A DNA stretch of 40,345 nucleotides, taken from positions 74,830-115,174 of the forward strand of contig JAEOTC010000086.1 in assembly GCA_016840035.1 (NCBI GenBank), given 5' to 3'. Below are positions 1-8,505 of the stretch, piece after piece. The position numbers were made by a program, and so were the translations under genes. Source of the DNA: Candidatus Hodarchaeota archaeon. GTDB lineage: Archaea; Asgardarchaeota; Heimdallarchaeia; Hodarchaeales; Hodarchaeaceae. Below the pieces are notes generated by a model that saw nothing but the letters and a program-made list of their open reading frames with translations, had not been told where the DNA came from and made no database searches. Every line of letters starts with the position of its first letter. Positions within the stretch are counted from its first letter, which is position 1.

Positions 1-96
1 AATCCCGTATCTATGGAAGCTGGTCATAATTCATCGATTAAAACCTTAAAAATATCTGATATTAACCCAAAACGAGTTTTAGAGATTTTAGGTTAA
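1..96 (+). CDS. C-terminal end of an unidentified protein (partial)
   Basis: An open frame runs in from the left edge and stops with TAA at 94-96, leaving 31 residues that end in KRVLEILG. The fragment is mildly basic and shows no motif I recognise, so I assign no function. It reads towards the convergent acetyl-CoA synthetase gene, and the 31 bases between them are an A-rich run that could help end transcription on the opposite strand. Confidence 0.5.
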   Translation, partial: NPVSMEAGHNSSIKTLKISDINPKRVLEILG

Positions 97-127
97 AAAA
101 AAAGAAAAGAAGGAAAGAAATTCAAGT

Positions 128-2161
128 TTAGAACTGAATTTCACCCATCATCTGACGACGAGTAATTAATCCTTCAACTACTTCAGGGTTTGCTAAAGTC
201 ATTGTATTCCCAATGTCTTTCTGTTCTGCAACTGCTTTTAAAATACGACGCATAATTTTCCCTGATCTAGTTTTGGGAACAGCTGTAGCGAACATAATGA
301 TTTCAGGATAGACAGCGGGTCCAGCTACAGAGCGCACATGCTTTTGGATAACCTTTTTCATTTCATCAGAGGCATCTTCATCATTCATTAACGTAATATA
401 TGCGAAGATTGTCGATCCCTTTACAGGATGAGGATAGGGAATAACAGCGCTTTCAGCTACCTTTGGATGTGAGTTTATAGCGGCTTCAACTTCTGCTGAA
501 CCAAGACGATGTCCAGAAACTTTAATTACATCATCTGAACGACCTAGAATGAAGTAGTATCCTTCATCATCAATTTGGGCATAATCTCCTGTAAAGTAAT
601 GGCCAGGAAATTGTGCAAGATATGTATTTACAAATCGCTCATGATCACCCCAGACTGTTCGCATAAGGCCAGGCCATGGCTTATCATACGCGAAATATGC
701 TTGAGTGTTTGGTGTTTCAACCTTACTTCCAGCTTCATCTAATAAGACTGGATTGATTCCGAGATAGGGGAAAGTACAACTACCAGGTTTCATTGGTGTT
801 ACAGCTCCTAAATTAACCATCATATACGAGCCTGTTTCAGTTTGCCAGTAGCTATCAACAATGGGACGACCAATGGGTTTTTCTCCACTTGATCCTTTTC
901 CTACCACATCCCAGTACCATTTCCATTCTGGCCAGTTACATACTTCTCCTACTGTACCTATCATCTTTAATTTTTCTAAATTCCACTTTGTGACATTTTC
1001 GTCACCTAGTTTCATTAGTGCACGGATGGCAGTAGGAGCGGTATAAAAGTGAGTTACTCCAAACTTTTCACAAATTTCCCAGAAGCGACCACCATGAGGC
1101 CAGGTTGGAACACCTTCGTACATAATCGTAACGGCTCCAAGAGCCATTGGGGAATAAATAATTTGAGTATGACCTGTAATCCATCCAATATCGGCTGTAC
1201 AATACCACACATCTCGGTTTGCAGGAGTATCACCTTTGAGATCAAGTAGACAGGAATAATCCCAAACATAATAATTTGTGGAAACTCCAAACACTAAATA
1301 TCCAGCAGTTGTATGAACAACTCCTTTGGGTTTACCAGTTGTACCAGAAGTGTATAAGATGAATAATGGATCTTCTGCATCCATCGGTTCACTTTCACAG
1401 GTGGTAGACTGTTCTTCCATAAGAGCTAAAAAGTCAACATCCTTTTCGTATTCATACACATCACCGCCAGTAAGCTTGATAACTGCAACATGTTCAATTG
1501 AGTCACAGGTGTCAATAATCCCCTTAAGATTATCTTTCATTGGTCTATTCTTACCTGCTCTTCGTACTTCGTCAGCGACAACAAGAATTGTACATTCTGA
1601 ATCATCGATTCTATCTTTTACAGATTCAGCAGAAAATCCTCCAAACACGATCGAATGAATTGCCCCAATTCGGGCACAAGCCAGCATAACAATTGCTAGA
1701 TTTTCAATCATAGGAAGCCAAAGACAAACACGATCGCCCTTTTTCACACCTAATGACTTTAATGCATTAGCAGCTTTGTTAACTTCGTCTGTTAGAGATT
1801 TATAGGTAAATTTTTTTACAGAATCGTCTTCACCCATCCAAATAAGTGCTGTTTCGTCACCATAGCCTTTTTCTATCCAACGATCCAAACAATTATAGGT
1901 AACATTAAGTTTGCCCCCAACGAACCATTTTCCTACAAATTCGTCCTGTTCACCTTGTGGAGGTTGCCACACCTTCTGATAGGGGGTAAACCAATCGATC
2001 ATTTTTGCTTCTTCAGCCCAAAATTCTTCAAAGTTTTCAACTGAATACTTCCATTTCTCGAAGTATGCGTCCATATTTTGAATACGGGCTTTCTCTGCCA
2101 ATGCTGGCAAAGGATAATATTTTTTTGCTTTTTCTTTTTCTGTCTCAGTCAGCTCAGACAT
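128..2161 (-). CDS. acsA: Acetyl-CoA synthetase, AMP-forming
   Basis: Converts acetate, ATP and CoA to acetyl-CoA, AMP and PPi in the cytoplasm. At 677 residues it is slightly longer than the usual 640-660. The N-terminal ACS cap domain covers about residues 30-90. The adenylate-forming P-loop YTSGTTGKPKGVVH is at 270-283. DSYWQTETG at 436-444 keeps the tryptophan (W439) that restricts the acyl pocket to acetate in true Acs. The hinge GRSDDVIKVSGHR is at 540-552, and PKTRSGKIMRR at 629-639 holds the catalytic lysine (about K635), which is the residue acetylated in other Acs enzymes. A TATA-like element lies 25 bp before the ATG, suggesting a leaderless mRNA. It is divergent from an OFA-family carboxylate transporter, which points to acetate or related acid assimilation. 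Confidence 0.96.
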   Translation of the reverse strand: MSELTETEKEKAKKYYPLPALAEKARIQNMDAYFEKWKYSVENFEEFWAEEAKMIDWFTPYQKVWQPPQGEQDEFVGKWFVGGKLNVTYNCLDRWIEKGYGDETALIWMGEDDSVKKFTYKSLTDEVNKAANALKSLGVKKGDRVCLWLPMIENLAIVMLACARIGAIHSIVFGGFSAESVKDRIDDSECTILVVADEVRRAGKNRPMKDNLKGIIDTCDSIEHVAVIKLTGGDVYEYEKDVDFLALMEEQSTTCESEPMDAEDPLFILYTSGTTGKPKGVVHTTAGYLVFGVSTNYYVWDYSCLLDLKGDTPANRDVWYCTADIGWITGHTQIIYSPMALGAVTIMYEGVPTWPHGGRFWEICEKFGVTHFYTAPTAIRALMKLGDENVTKWNLEKLKMIGTVGEVCNWPEWKWYWDVVGKGSSGEKPIGRPIVDSYWQTETGSYMMVNLGAVTPMKPGSCTFPYLGINPVLLDEAGSKVETPNTQAYFAYDKPWPGLMRTVWGDHERFVNTYLAQFPGHYFTGDYAQIDDEGYYFILGRSDDVIKVSGHRLGSAEVEAAINSHPKVAESAVIPYPHPVKGSTIFAYITLMNDEDASDEMKKVIQKHVRSVAGPAVYPEIIMFATAVPKTRSGKIMRRILKAVAEQKDIGNTMTLANPEVVEGLITRRQMMGEIQF

Positions 2162-2180
2162 AATATCGCCCAGAAATTTC

Positions 2181-2190
2181 TTTAATTAAA
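2181..2190 (-). promoter_or_regulatory. TATA-like promoter element of acsA
   Basis: TTTAATTAAA is centred about 25 bp before the acsA ATG on the minus strand. This is the usual archaeal TATA-to-start distance and predicts a leaderless or near-leaderless mRNA. Confidence 0.45.
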
Positions 2191-2210
2191 ATCCTGTATG
2201 AATGATGCCA

Positions 2211-2234
2211 TTGACAAATAACAAATATTGTCAA
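2211..2234. promoter_or_regulatory. Inverted repeat TTGACAA-N10-TTGTCAA, candidate operator
   Basis: Two perfect 7-bp arms are separated by 10 bp and lie about 20 bp upstream of the acsA TATA-like element. One helical turn of spacing plus perfect symmetry suit a dimeric regulator. The regulator itself is not identifiable here. Confidence 0.4.
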
Positions 2235-2545
2235 GGTGGTGTTACAGAGTATTGATTAACTCTATAATCCAATTCAAATTAGTTCGTCTTAAGATTAAGA
2301 AGTTTATTTCTTGTATTGTAATTAATATATAACAGATGAATACTTTGTGACCGAAATTGAGAATAACTTGTAGAATTACATTCTTTCGGATAATTTCCCT
2401 AGCTGTTATTATAAATAACAGATTACAGTTGGCTTTGCATTGGATTTTTTTTTTTGTCTCCTTCCTGATAGTAAAATCTAAGTTAAAATACGACTTTATT
2501 GTATCCACTATTAATTTAACTTATGTCACTTTAAATATTTATAGT

Positions 2546-2560
2546 TCGAAAAATTTTCGA
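2546..2560. promoter_or_regulatory. 15-bp inverted repeat near the transporter promoter
   Basis: TCGAAAA and TTTTCGA are perfect 7-bp arms around one central base. The repeat lies about 10-20 bp after a TATA-like stretch and 58 bp before the GTG start of the OFA transporter, so it would overlap or adjoin the start of transcription. A repressor-type operator is a reasonable inference. Confidence 0.4.
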
Positions 2561-2617
2561 CATTCAGATCATATTTAGAATATAGAACGATTCATATTCA
2601 AAATTGAAAAATTACTG

Positions 2618-3931
2618 GTGAGTAAACTGACAGAGACTTCCGAGACATTGTATAATCGGTATCTTGTTGTTATAGGTGCTCTTATTGTTCAATTATGTCT
2701 AGGCTCGATATATGCCTGGTCAATTTTCCAGACTTCATTGAAGAAAGCACCTTACAATTTGGGTACGTTCGAAAGCTTATTGCCTTTTGCCATTGGATTA
2801 GCAACTTTCGCCGTTGTAATGATATTTGCTGGAAAGTGGCAGGATAAGGTTGGTCCGCGTCGTGTAGCAACGACAGGAGGAATCTTACTTGGATTAGGAT
2901 ACATTCTGGGAACAGGTGTATCTTTTTTTGAAACTGATCCTAATTTAACTTTGATTTGGCTTGTGGTCACCTATGGTCTTATTGGTGGAGCTGGTATAGG
3001 ATTAGCATATGTTTGTCCAATTGCAGCTCTTGTTAAATGGTTTCCCGACAAAAAAGGCCTAATAACTGGTATTGCTGTAGCTGGATTTGGTGCAGGTGCC
3101 TTAATTTTCGCACGAGTTGAGACTGCGTTTATCAATGTTATTTCTCGTGATCTAGATGGAAAAATTTTAGAAAGTGATATTGCTCCTGCATTATTAATCT
3201 GTGGAATTATCTATCTTATTGCTGTAGTACTTGGTGCACAACTATTGAGAAATCCCCCAAAGGGATGGATTCCTGAAGGCTGGCAACCTCCTGAACCTAA
3301 ATCTACAGGTTTAGGTCGAGACTATGAATGGCGCGAGATGCTCAAGGTTCCACAGTTTTGGCTACTTTGGAGTATGTTCGTTCTTGCAGCTACAGCAGGA
3401 TTGATGACATTGGGTATTCTGAAAACATTTCTTCAAGCAGCAAATAGTTCAATAGATGATAATCTTGCCGCATCCATTGTAGGAATTTTAGCGTTGTTTA
3501 ATGCTGGTGGACGAATTTTCTGGGGATATACATCTGATAGAATTAATCGTGCCCCAACAATGATTGTAATGTTCGCTTTACTTGCATTAGCTATGTTCAC
3601 ATTTGGTTTCCAAACTGATGTCCTCCTTTTGACAGTAATTGCCTGTATCATTGGATTATGTTTTGGAGGGAACTTTGCGTTATTTCCTTCAACTACAGCT
3701 GATTTTTTTGGTACAAAGAATGTTGGGAATAACTACGGTTTCGTTTTTTCAGCATATGGAGTTGCTGGAATCCTTGGAGCAATCATTCCCGCAGTTGTGA
3801 TTGATGCCATTAAAGGAAGCGGTACGGCAATTACTGGATCCTCATACGCGCCAGCATTTCTAGTGTGTGCAGTGGGAGCAATACTTGCTGTTGCATTAGC
3901 TGGAATTGCAGAGTACTTAAATCGAAAATAA
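2618..3931 (+). CDS. MFS transporter, oxalate/formate antiporter (OFA) family
   Basis: A 12-helix major facilitator of 437 residues with the OFA/OxlT-type first helix (GSIYAWSIF at about 29-37). The loop after helix 2 carries the MFS GKWQDKVGPRR signature, and the second half repeats it as GYTSDRINRAP. OFA members move small carboxylates such as oxalate, formate, lactate or pyruvate; the substrate cannot be read from the sequence. The start is GTG with no strong Shine-Dalgarno. It is divergent from acetyl-CoA synthetase across a region with two inverted repeats, so uptake of a short-chain acid coupled to its activation is plausible. A hairpin terminator follows the stop. Confidence 0.88.
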   Translation: MSKLTETSETLYNRYLVVIGALIVQLCLGSIYAWSIFQTSLKKAPYNLGTFESLLPFAIGLATFAVVMIFAGKWQDKVGPRRVATTGGILLGLGYILGTGVSFFETDPNLTLIWLVVTYGLIGGAGIGLAYVCPIAALVKWFPDKKGLITGIAVAGFGAGALIFARVETAFINVISRDLDGKILESDIAPALLICGIIYLIAVVLGAQLLRNPPKGWIPEGWQPPEPKSTGLGRDYEWREMLKVPQFWLLWSMFVLAATAGLMTLGILKTFLQAANSSIDDNLAASIVGILALFNAGGRIFWGYTSDRINRAPTMIVMFALLALAMFTFGFQTDVLLLTVIACIIGLCFGGNFALFPSTTADFFGTKNVGNNYGFVFSAYGVAGILGAIIPAVVIDAIKGSGTAITGSSYAPAFLVCAVGAILAVALAGIAEYLNRK

Positions 3932-3936
3932 ATTTC

Positions 3937-3966
3937 GAGAGAATCTTTTTCTCTCCATTTTTTTTT
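3937..3966. terminator. Hairpin plus T-run between convergent genes
   Basis: GAGAGA (3937-3942) pairs with TCTCTC (3950-3955), and a T-rich run follows to 3966. It begins six bases after the stop of the OFA transporter and runs into the 3' end of the minus-strand gene, so it probably ends the transporter transcript. Confidence 0.55.
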
Positions 3967-4498
3967 ACACAAGACCTAGTTTCTGAAAATCAGCAATTAG
4001 TTTCTGTCTCTCAAGCCAGGCATCTTGAATAGCACCAAGATCTTCTAAAATTTCATTTGTTAATCTACTACTGTCGGAGAGCATTCCACTTTCAATAGAA
4101 TCATCGAATTGTTGAATTTTTTCATCTAATCGATCTATAACATCAATAATAGTTTTTTCCAAGGTGTAGAGATAACCTAAATCAAAATCTTTGATCAATC
4201 TTGAGTCGAAAAAAGTGCTAATCCCATATTTAGATCCTCTAATTAAATATCGTGCTTCTGTAAAACTGGAAACCAATCTATCTAGATCTGACCAGGTTGT
4301 AATCATTTGACTCATTAAAGCTGCTTCTTGGATTTTTTTGACATCGTCAGAAGAGGTTGATAATCTGCTTTCTAAGTATCCTCTAATGGATATATCTGAA
4401 TTTTTTCTATCTGATTGTTTTTCGTAACACGCATATCCAGGAATTTTATTATTGAGCTTTTTACGTGCATCACTACTTTCTGGGTCTAGTTTTGGCAT
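3965..4498 (-). CDS. Hypothetical alpha-helical protein at the end of the MoxR/DUF58 cluster
   Basis: A 177-residue soluble protein with no signal peptide or membrane segment that I do not recognise. The N-terminus has a conserved-looking stretch, KIPGYACYEKQSDRKNSD (about 17-34). Residues 50-175 are mostly helical and rich in charged residues, with heptad-like stretches around 125-150. It lies 22 bp downstream of the preceding membrane protein on the same strand and is the last gene of the cluster, so it may be a cytoplasmic partner of the membrane complex. Function is unknown. Confidence 0.7.
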   Translation of the reverse strand: MPKLDPESSDARKKLNNKIPGYACYEKQSDRKNSDISIRGYLESRLSTSSDDVKKIQEAALMSQMITTWSDLDRLVSSFTEARYLIRGSKYGISTFFDSRLIKDFDLGYLYTLEKTIIDVIDRLDEKIQQFDDSIESGMLSDSSRLTNEILEDLGAIQDAWLERQKLIADFQKLGLV

Positions 4499-4520
4499 GG
4501 TTTCACACTCGAGATAAAGA

Positions 4521-5882
4521 TTAGAGTTCCTCCTCTTCTAATAGCTCCTCTTCTTCAGTATCTTCTGATTCAGAAACATCACTTACTGCAGTTGGTTGAG
4601 GACTTGAACGGTCAAAATCGACTAGAGTATCAATTCTTTGTACAACACGTTGCATTACTGTTCTGGTTTTCCCGCTTGATAGATAGTTGAGAACTGCTCC
4701 AATAAGAATTAGGATGAGTGCCATATTTAGTATTGCAATTGTTTGAAATTCAGGTTGTGATAACTCTAAACTGTCCAATAATGCTGGGAAGATGAAGATT
4801 TTAATATTTAAGATTGGAATTTCAAGATTTAACATCCCCTCGGGTGCCATGACAAAGTATGAAAGTAAGATTACGGCAAACAATCGAAATAACATTGCGG
4901 GAACAAAATATCTGATTAATGAGGAGGTGTCGGGTTGGGCTGTTTGTGCTGCTAACTTTGATTCTGTTCTAGGATCACTTTGTTGAAGATTAGCAAGGTA
5001 AGATTGTAATCTCATCATAGACTTTGAATCACGAACAGTGTCCCCTCTTCTAAATACTCGTCGTTCTACCATTTCACGAAGATAGCTTGAAGCTAAGAGG
5101 CCGAACTTTTTTGATTGCATACTTTGTATTGATTGATCAGTAGTTGCTATTCCTTCTTCTGTTGGGACAAATGTACGAATGCGCTTAAGGTGTTCCTGTA
5201 TCCGTTTTTCACGTTCAGCCATAGGTTCAATGATATTCAGAGTATACGAAGTTTGGAAAGCTACCTCGAGGAGTAAATATAAGAGAAAGCCTAAAGTAAA
5301 GATCGGGCTTAGAATCATTGAAGGTAACGAGCTAGTATCGATCTGGGTTGAAATCTTAATTTTCTGAGTAAAAATCGCTACAATTAATATCATTTGAAAA
5401 CCTAAAAACGAATAGATCGCTAATTTAGTATCTCCTTCTCTCAGAAATCCGATACCAGAGAAGAAAGCAATTGGAAGCAATACTAAAATGATAGTTGCAC
5501 CAATAAATACTGAAACGTCTGTGATGATATCAGCCTGAGCAAGATCTAGTGTAGAATGAGGGAAAAACCCATTAGCCGGATTAAAAATACTTACAAGCAT
5601 CTGTTCAATGTCAGTAACATTAATTGTTCCTAAACTAGGATCTCCAAGAAAAGGAATAGCTGTCTTACCAGAAAGAATAATATTTGTAATAATCTTTGCT
5701 ACTCCACCTAGAGCACTGACAAGCCCTTGAACAATTAGTAATAGATAATTTAAAATTTCAAATACTTTGGTGAAGTCAAACATTGCTGGATCAATGCTTG
5801 ATAAGACAAGGAATCCAGAGAAAATAAATAAGATAATATAGACTACTCGGAAGAAGTATGCCGCACTTTGACTTGTTGCCAT
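4521..5882 (-). CDS. Polytopic membrane protein of the MoxR/DUF58 cluster
   Basis: A 453-residue protein with about seven or eight hydrophobic helices: around 8-28, 39-60, 124-146, 155-172, 186-206, 325-345, 355-372 and 381-405. A charged cytoplasmic-looking segment (about 215-310) separates the two membrane halves, and the tail is strikingly acidic (TEEEELLEEEEL). Family not recognised. The start is 5 bp after the DUF58 stop, so translational coupling is likely. Position and topology suggest it is the membrane scaffold for the DUF58/MoxR pair; that role is inferred. Confidence 0.75.
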   Translation of the reverse strand: MATSQSAAYFFRVVYIILFIFSGFLVLSSIDPAMFDFTKVFEILNYLLLIVQGLVSALGGVAKIITNIILSGKTAIPFLGDPSLGTINVTDIEQMLVSIFNPANGFFPHSTLDLAQADIITDVSVFIGATIILVLLPIAFFSGIGFLREGDTKLAIYSFLGFQMILIVAIFTQKIKISTQIDTSSLPSMILSPIFTLGFLLYLLLEVAFQTSYTLNIIEPMAEREKRIQEHLKRIRTFVPTEEGIATTDQSIQSMQSKKFGLLASSYLREMVERRVFRRGDTVRDSKSMMRLQSYLANLQQSDPRTESKLAAQTAQPDTSSLIRYFVPAMLFRLFAVILLSYFVMAPEGMLNLEIPILNIKIFIFPALLDSLELSQPEFQTIAILNMALILILIGAVLNYLSSGKTRTVMQRVVQRIDTLVDFDRSSPQPTAVSDVSESEDTEEEELLEEEEL

Positions 5883-5887
5883 ATTGA

Positions 5888-7354
5888 TTACACCGAACCT
5901 TTTCCAACTTGTTTTCCTTTCATATAGGTTTTAATTACATTGGGAAGAATATCATCGGGACCAACATTGATGATCTCAACTCCAAGTCCTCTTAGACTAT
6001 CCTCAACTTGTTTACGATAACCTAAATACTCCTCAAAGATTGCTTCTGCAATCGCTCTTTCAGTAGTCGATAAATCAGTTAATTTTGCTTCGAATAATGG
6101 TCCAAAGGGGGAAATTACTGTTATTCGATTTTTTGTAGAACGTGCACGTTTAGCTGCCTCTGTAAAGATCTCAGAATCAGATGATTCCAGATCAGTTAGG
6201 AATACGTAAAAGGATGCTCTTGGCAATCTCTGCATGACATAATCCACTGCAGCAAGAGGGTCTGAACGTCCTTCAGGTTCCACCAATGCAAGGATCTCTA
6301 AAAGTTGATGGAACATAGATTTGCTTCCTCCAGGAGGTAGATATGATGTTGGTCTATCCGCATAAGTAAGAAGCCCAAAAAGATCCTGTCGTTCCTCAGC
6401 CATTTTCATAACTAGCATTACTGAACGTATGGCAAAATCGAGTTTAGTATTATACGGAATACCGGCCCCCATACTTCCACTATGGTCAAGAAAGAGAACA
6501 ATTCGAATATTCTTCTCGGCTTCAAACTCCCGAACCATTAATTCCCCTGTGCGACTAAAAGCCTTCCAGTCCAAGGATTTGAACGGTGCTCCAGGATAGT
6601 AACGTGCCAGTGCATGAAAATCGTCCCCCATACCTTTTTGTCGAGTTTTATGTGCACCAAACATTTTTCCTTGTTGTCTTCGTTTACTCAAGGCTTCCAT
6701 TCTTCGAATATCTTCGTAAGAAGGGTAACACAATACTTCAGTATAGAAGTGTCTCACATCTTCCTCAAAGTAAAAACCTAATCTATCATGAATGATGACC
6801 TTAACTGGGCCGATCTGATATACACCCCGTGTGCTAACTTGTACAATGTAAGAAAATTCCTTTGTTTCATGACCAGCTAGTTGTGTGATAATGAAGTTTT
6901 CACCGAGGACAATTTCAAACATATCAGGAATAGCATCATAAATTTCAAGAAAATCTATCCGTTTTCTGCCCGTATTTTCCACTCTAACGGTAACGTGAAC
7001 GTATTCACCAGCGAAAGCTTTTTCTCGATCTACCAATCGTGTAACACGGATTAGTGATGCATTAGCTGATGCTCTAAAGAATGGTAATCCGATAACACTA
7101 GCTAGGATTAGTAAAGTACCTAAAAACATACTGTAGTCAACAATAGGTGAACTATTCAGAATTTCAAATGCTTCTAGAAACTCCATTCCTTCAGGAAGAC
7201 CAGCTGTTTGATTTGTAGACTGTTGAATTAACCCCTCTCCACTAAAGAGAATAGGAACCATTGTAGTAACTGTTCCAATTCCCTTAGCACTTAATCCAAT
7301 TGAAAGAAGTAAGATTCCTCCAATTGCAATAAACGCACCACGAGACGAAAGCAT
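5888..7354 (-). CDS. DUF58 protein with von Willebrand A-like domain
   Basis: A 488-residue DUF58 family protein. Two N-terminal membrane helices (about 7-36 and 71-95) precede a beta-rich domain (about 100-200) of the kind DUF58 proteins use outside or at the membrane. Residues 245-285 hold the family core (FHALARYYPGAPFKSLDWKA), followed by a vWA-like fold with an intact MIDAS motif DHSGSMG (290-296) for binding a divalent metal. DUF58 proteins are typically encoded next to MoxR ATPases, which act on the vWA partner in a chaperone-like manner. Here moxR is immediately upstream, 46 bp away. Confidence 0.9.
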   Translation of the reverse strand: MLSSRGAFIAIGGILLLSIGLSAKGIGTVTTMVPILFSGEGLIQQSTNQTAGLPEGMEFLEAFEILNSSPIVDYSMFLGTLLILASVIGLPFFRASANASLIRVTRLVDREKAFAGEYVHVTVRVENTGRKRIDFLEIYDAIPDMFEIVLGENFIITQLAGHETKEFSYIVQVSTRGVYQIGPVKVIIHDRLGFYFEEDVRHFYTEVLCYPSYEDIRRMEALSKRRQQGKMFGAHKTRQKGMGDDFHALARYYPGAPFKSLDWKAFSRTGELMVREFEAEKNIRIVLFLDHSGSMGAGIPYNTKLDFAIRSVMLVMKMAEERQDLFGLLTYADRPTSYLPPGGSKSMFHQLLEILALVEPEGRSDPLAAVDYVMQRLPRASFYVFLTDLESSDSEIFTEAAKRARSTKNRITVISPFGPLFEAKLTDLSTTERAIAEAIFEEYLGYRKQVEDSLRGLGVEIINVGPDDILPNVIKTYMKGKQVGKGSV

Positions 7355-7400
7355 TCAAGGCTACACCTTTACACTCCATTTAATTTAAAGAAATTCCTTG

Positions 7401-8468
7401 TTAATCCTCATCATCAATTTCTTCAATGTACTCTTCATACACCATTTCTTCTTCAACAGGATCAACAGGGATGGATAGACTATCTCTGATATCCTCTGAA
7501 ATCCGAATTTGGGTTATTCCTTCTAGTTCAGCTTCAGGTTTGAGGATTAGACGATGATGGACAATATGAGGTATCATGAGAATTATATCGTCTGGAATTA
7601 CGAAATCGCGTCCATGTATCGCTGCACGTGATTTTCCAGAAAGTAATAGACTTTCGCTTCCTCGTGGTGAACATCCAAGAATTAACCGTGGATCAGTTCG
7701 CGTTGCAACTGTGATGTCACGGATCATTTCTAATATTTCAGGACATACATACACACGTTTAACAACATCCATCATTGCTACAATGGTTTGAGGAGAGACA
7801 ACTTGCCTGATTTTAGCAGGAACAGGTTCATTTTTGAATTTAATTATTCTTAGCTCATCATCAGGTGATGAGTGATGAATAATCACCTTTATCATAAATC
7901 GGTCAAGCTGAGCTTCAGGTAGGGGATATGTTCCTTCCTGTTCAACTGGGTTTGCTGTTGCTAAGACCACAAATGGCTTTTCTAATCTATGTGTTTCTCC
8001 TTCAATTGAAACTTGGCCTTCACCCATAGCTTCAAGCATAGCAGATTGTGTTTTTGGAGGAGCTCGGTTAACTTCGTCAGCTAGGATAACATTGCCAAAA
8101 ATAGGCCCTTTCTTCAGACGAAATGTCCCTGTTTTTGGATTAAAGATGTTAGTACCAACAATATCCGATGGTAGCATATCAGGAGTAAACTGGATACGAC
8201 TAAATTCGGTACCAAGACATTGTGAAAATGAATTGGCCATATAGGTCTTTCCAATACCTGGAACTCCTTCTAAATAAACATGCTTGCCTGTTAGCATTGC
8301 TATCCAAAGCATTTCGAATATTTCTGTTCTTCCAATGTAGACTTTCCGGATTTCTCCCATGATTTGTTGATACGCTCGTGCAATATCACTCACATCGAGC
8401 ATTTCATAGGTGATTTCATCACTTGTGAAATCCTTACCCTTTGCACTGGTGTTACTCATTTCTTCCAC
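7401..8468 (-). CDS. moxR: MoxR-family AAA+ ATPase
   Basis: A 355-residue MoxR ATPase. Walker A is GVPGIGKT (68-75), Walker B VILADEVNRA (127-136), sensor 1 VVLATANPVEQEGTYPLPEAQLDRF (about 167-191), and a helical lid follows. The C-terminus has an unusual acidic tail (VEEEMVYEEYIEEIDDED). MoxR ATPases assemble or activate vWA-domain partners; the DUF58 gene follows at once. An alternative ATG four codons in (MSNTSAKG) is equally possible. Confidence 0.93.
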   Translation of the reverse strand: MEEMSNTSAKGKDFTSDEITYEMLDVSDIARAYQQIMGEIRKVYIGRTEIFEMLWIAMLTGKHVYLEGVPGIGKTYMANSFSQCLGTEFSRIQFTPDMLPSDIVGTNIFNPKTGTFRLKKGPIFGNVILADEVNRAPPKTQSAMLEAMGEGQVSIEGETHRLEKPFVVLATANPVEQEGTYPLPEAQLDRFMIKVIIHHSSPDDELRIIKFKNEPVPAKIRQVVSPQTIVAMMDVVKRVYVCPEILEMIRDITVATRTDPRLILGCSPRGSESLLLSGKSRAAIHGRDFVIPDDIILMIPHIVHHRLILKPEAELEGITQIRISEDIRDSLSIPVDPVEEEMVYEEYIEEIDDED

Positions 8469-8505
8469 TTCTTATTTATTAGCATGTATTACAGTATATT
8501 TTTTA

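Larger units (their letters stand above)
2162..2617. other. Divergent intergenic region between acsA and the OFA transporter
   Basis: This 456-bp AT-rich stretch has no convincing gene. Short open frames on both strands have unnatural compositions and no ribosome-binding site. It holds the acsA promoter, a TTGACAA inverted repeat, a TTTAAATATTTATA stretch around 2530-2543 that could be the transporter TATA region, and a 15-bp TCGAAAA/TTTTCGA inverted repeat just downstream. Confidence 0.6.

Noticed and set aside
861..1658. Plus-strand open frames of 61-110 codons inside acsA
   Set aside because: They lie antisense within a gene with unmistakable Acs motifs, lack ribosome-binding sites and have implausible compositions.
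2242..2578. Open frames on both strands in the acsA-transporter intergenic region
   Set aside because: Hydrophobic low-complexity translations of AT-rich DNA with no start signal; regulatory DNA explains the region better.
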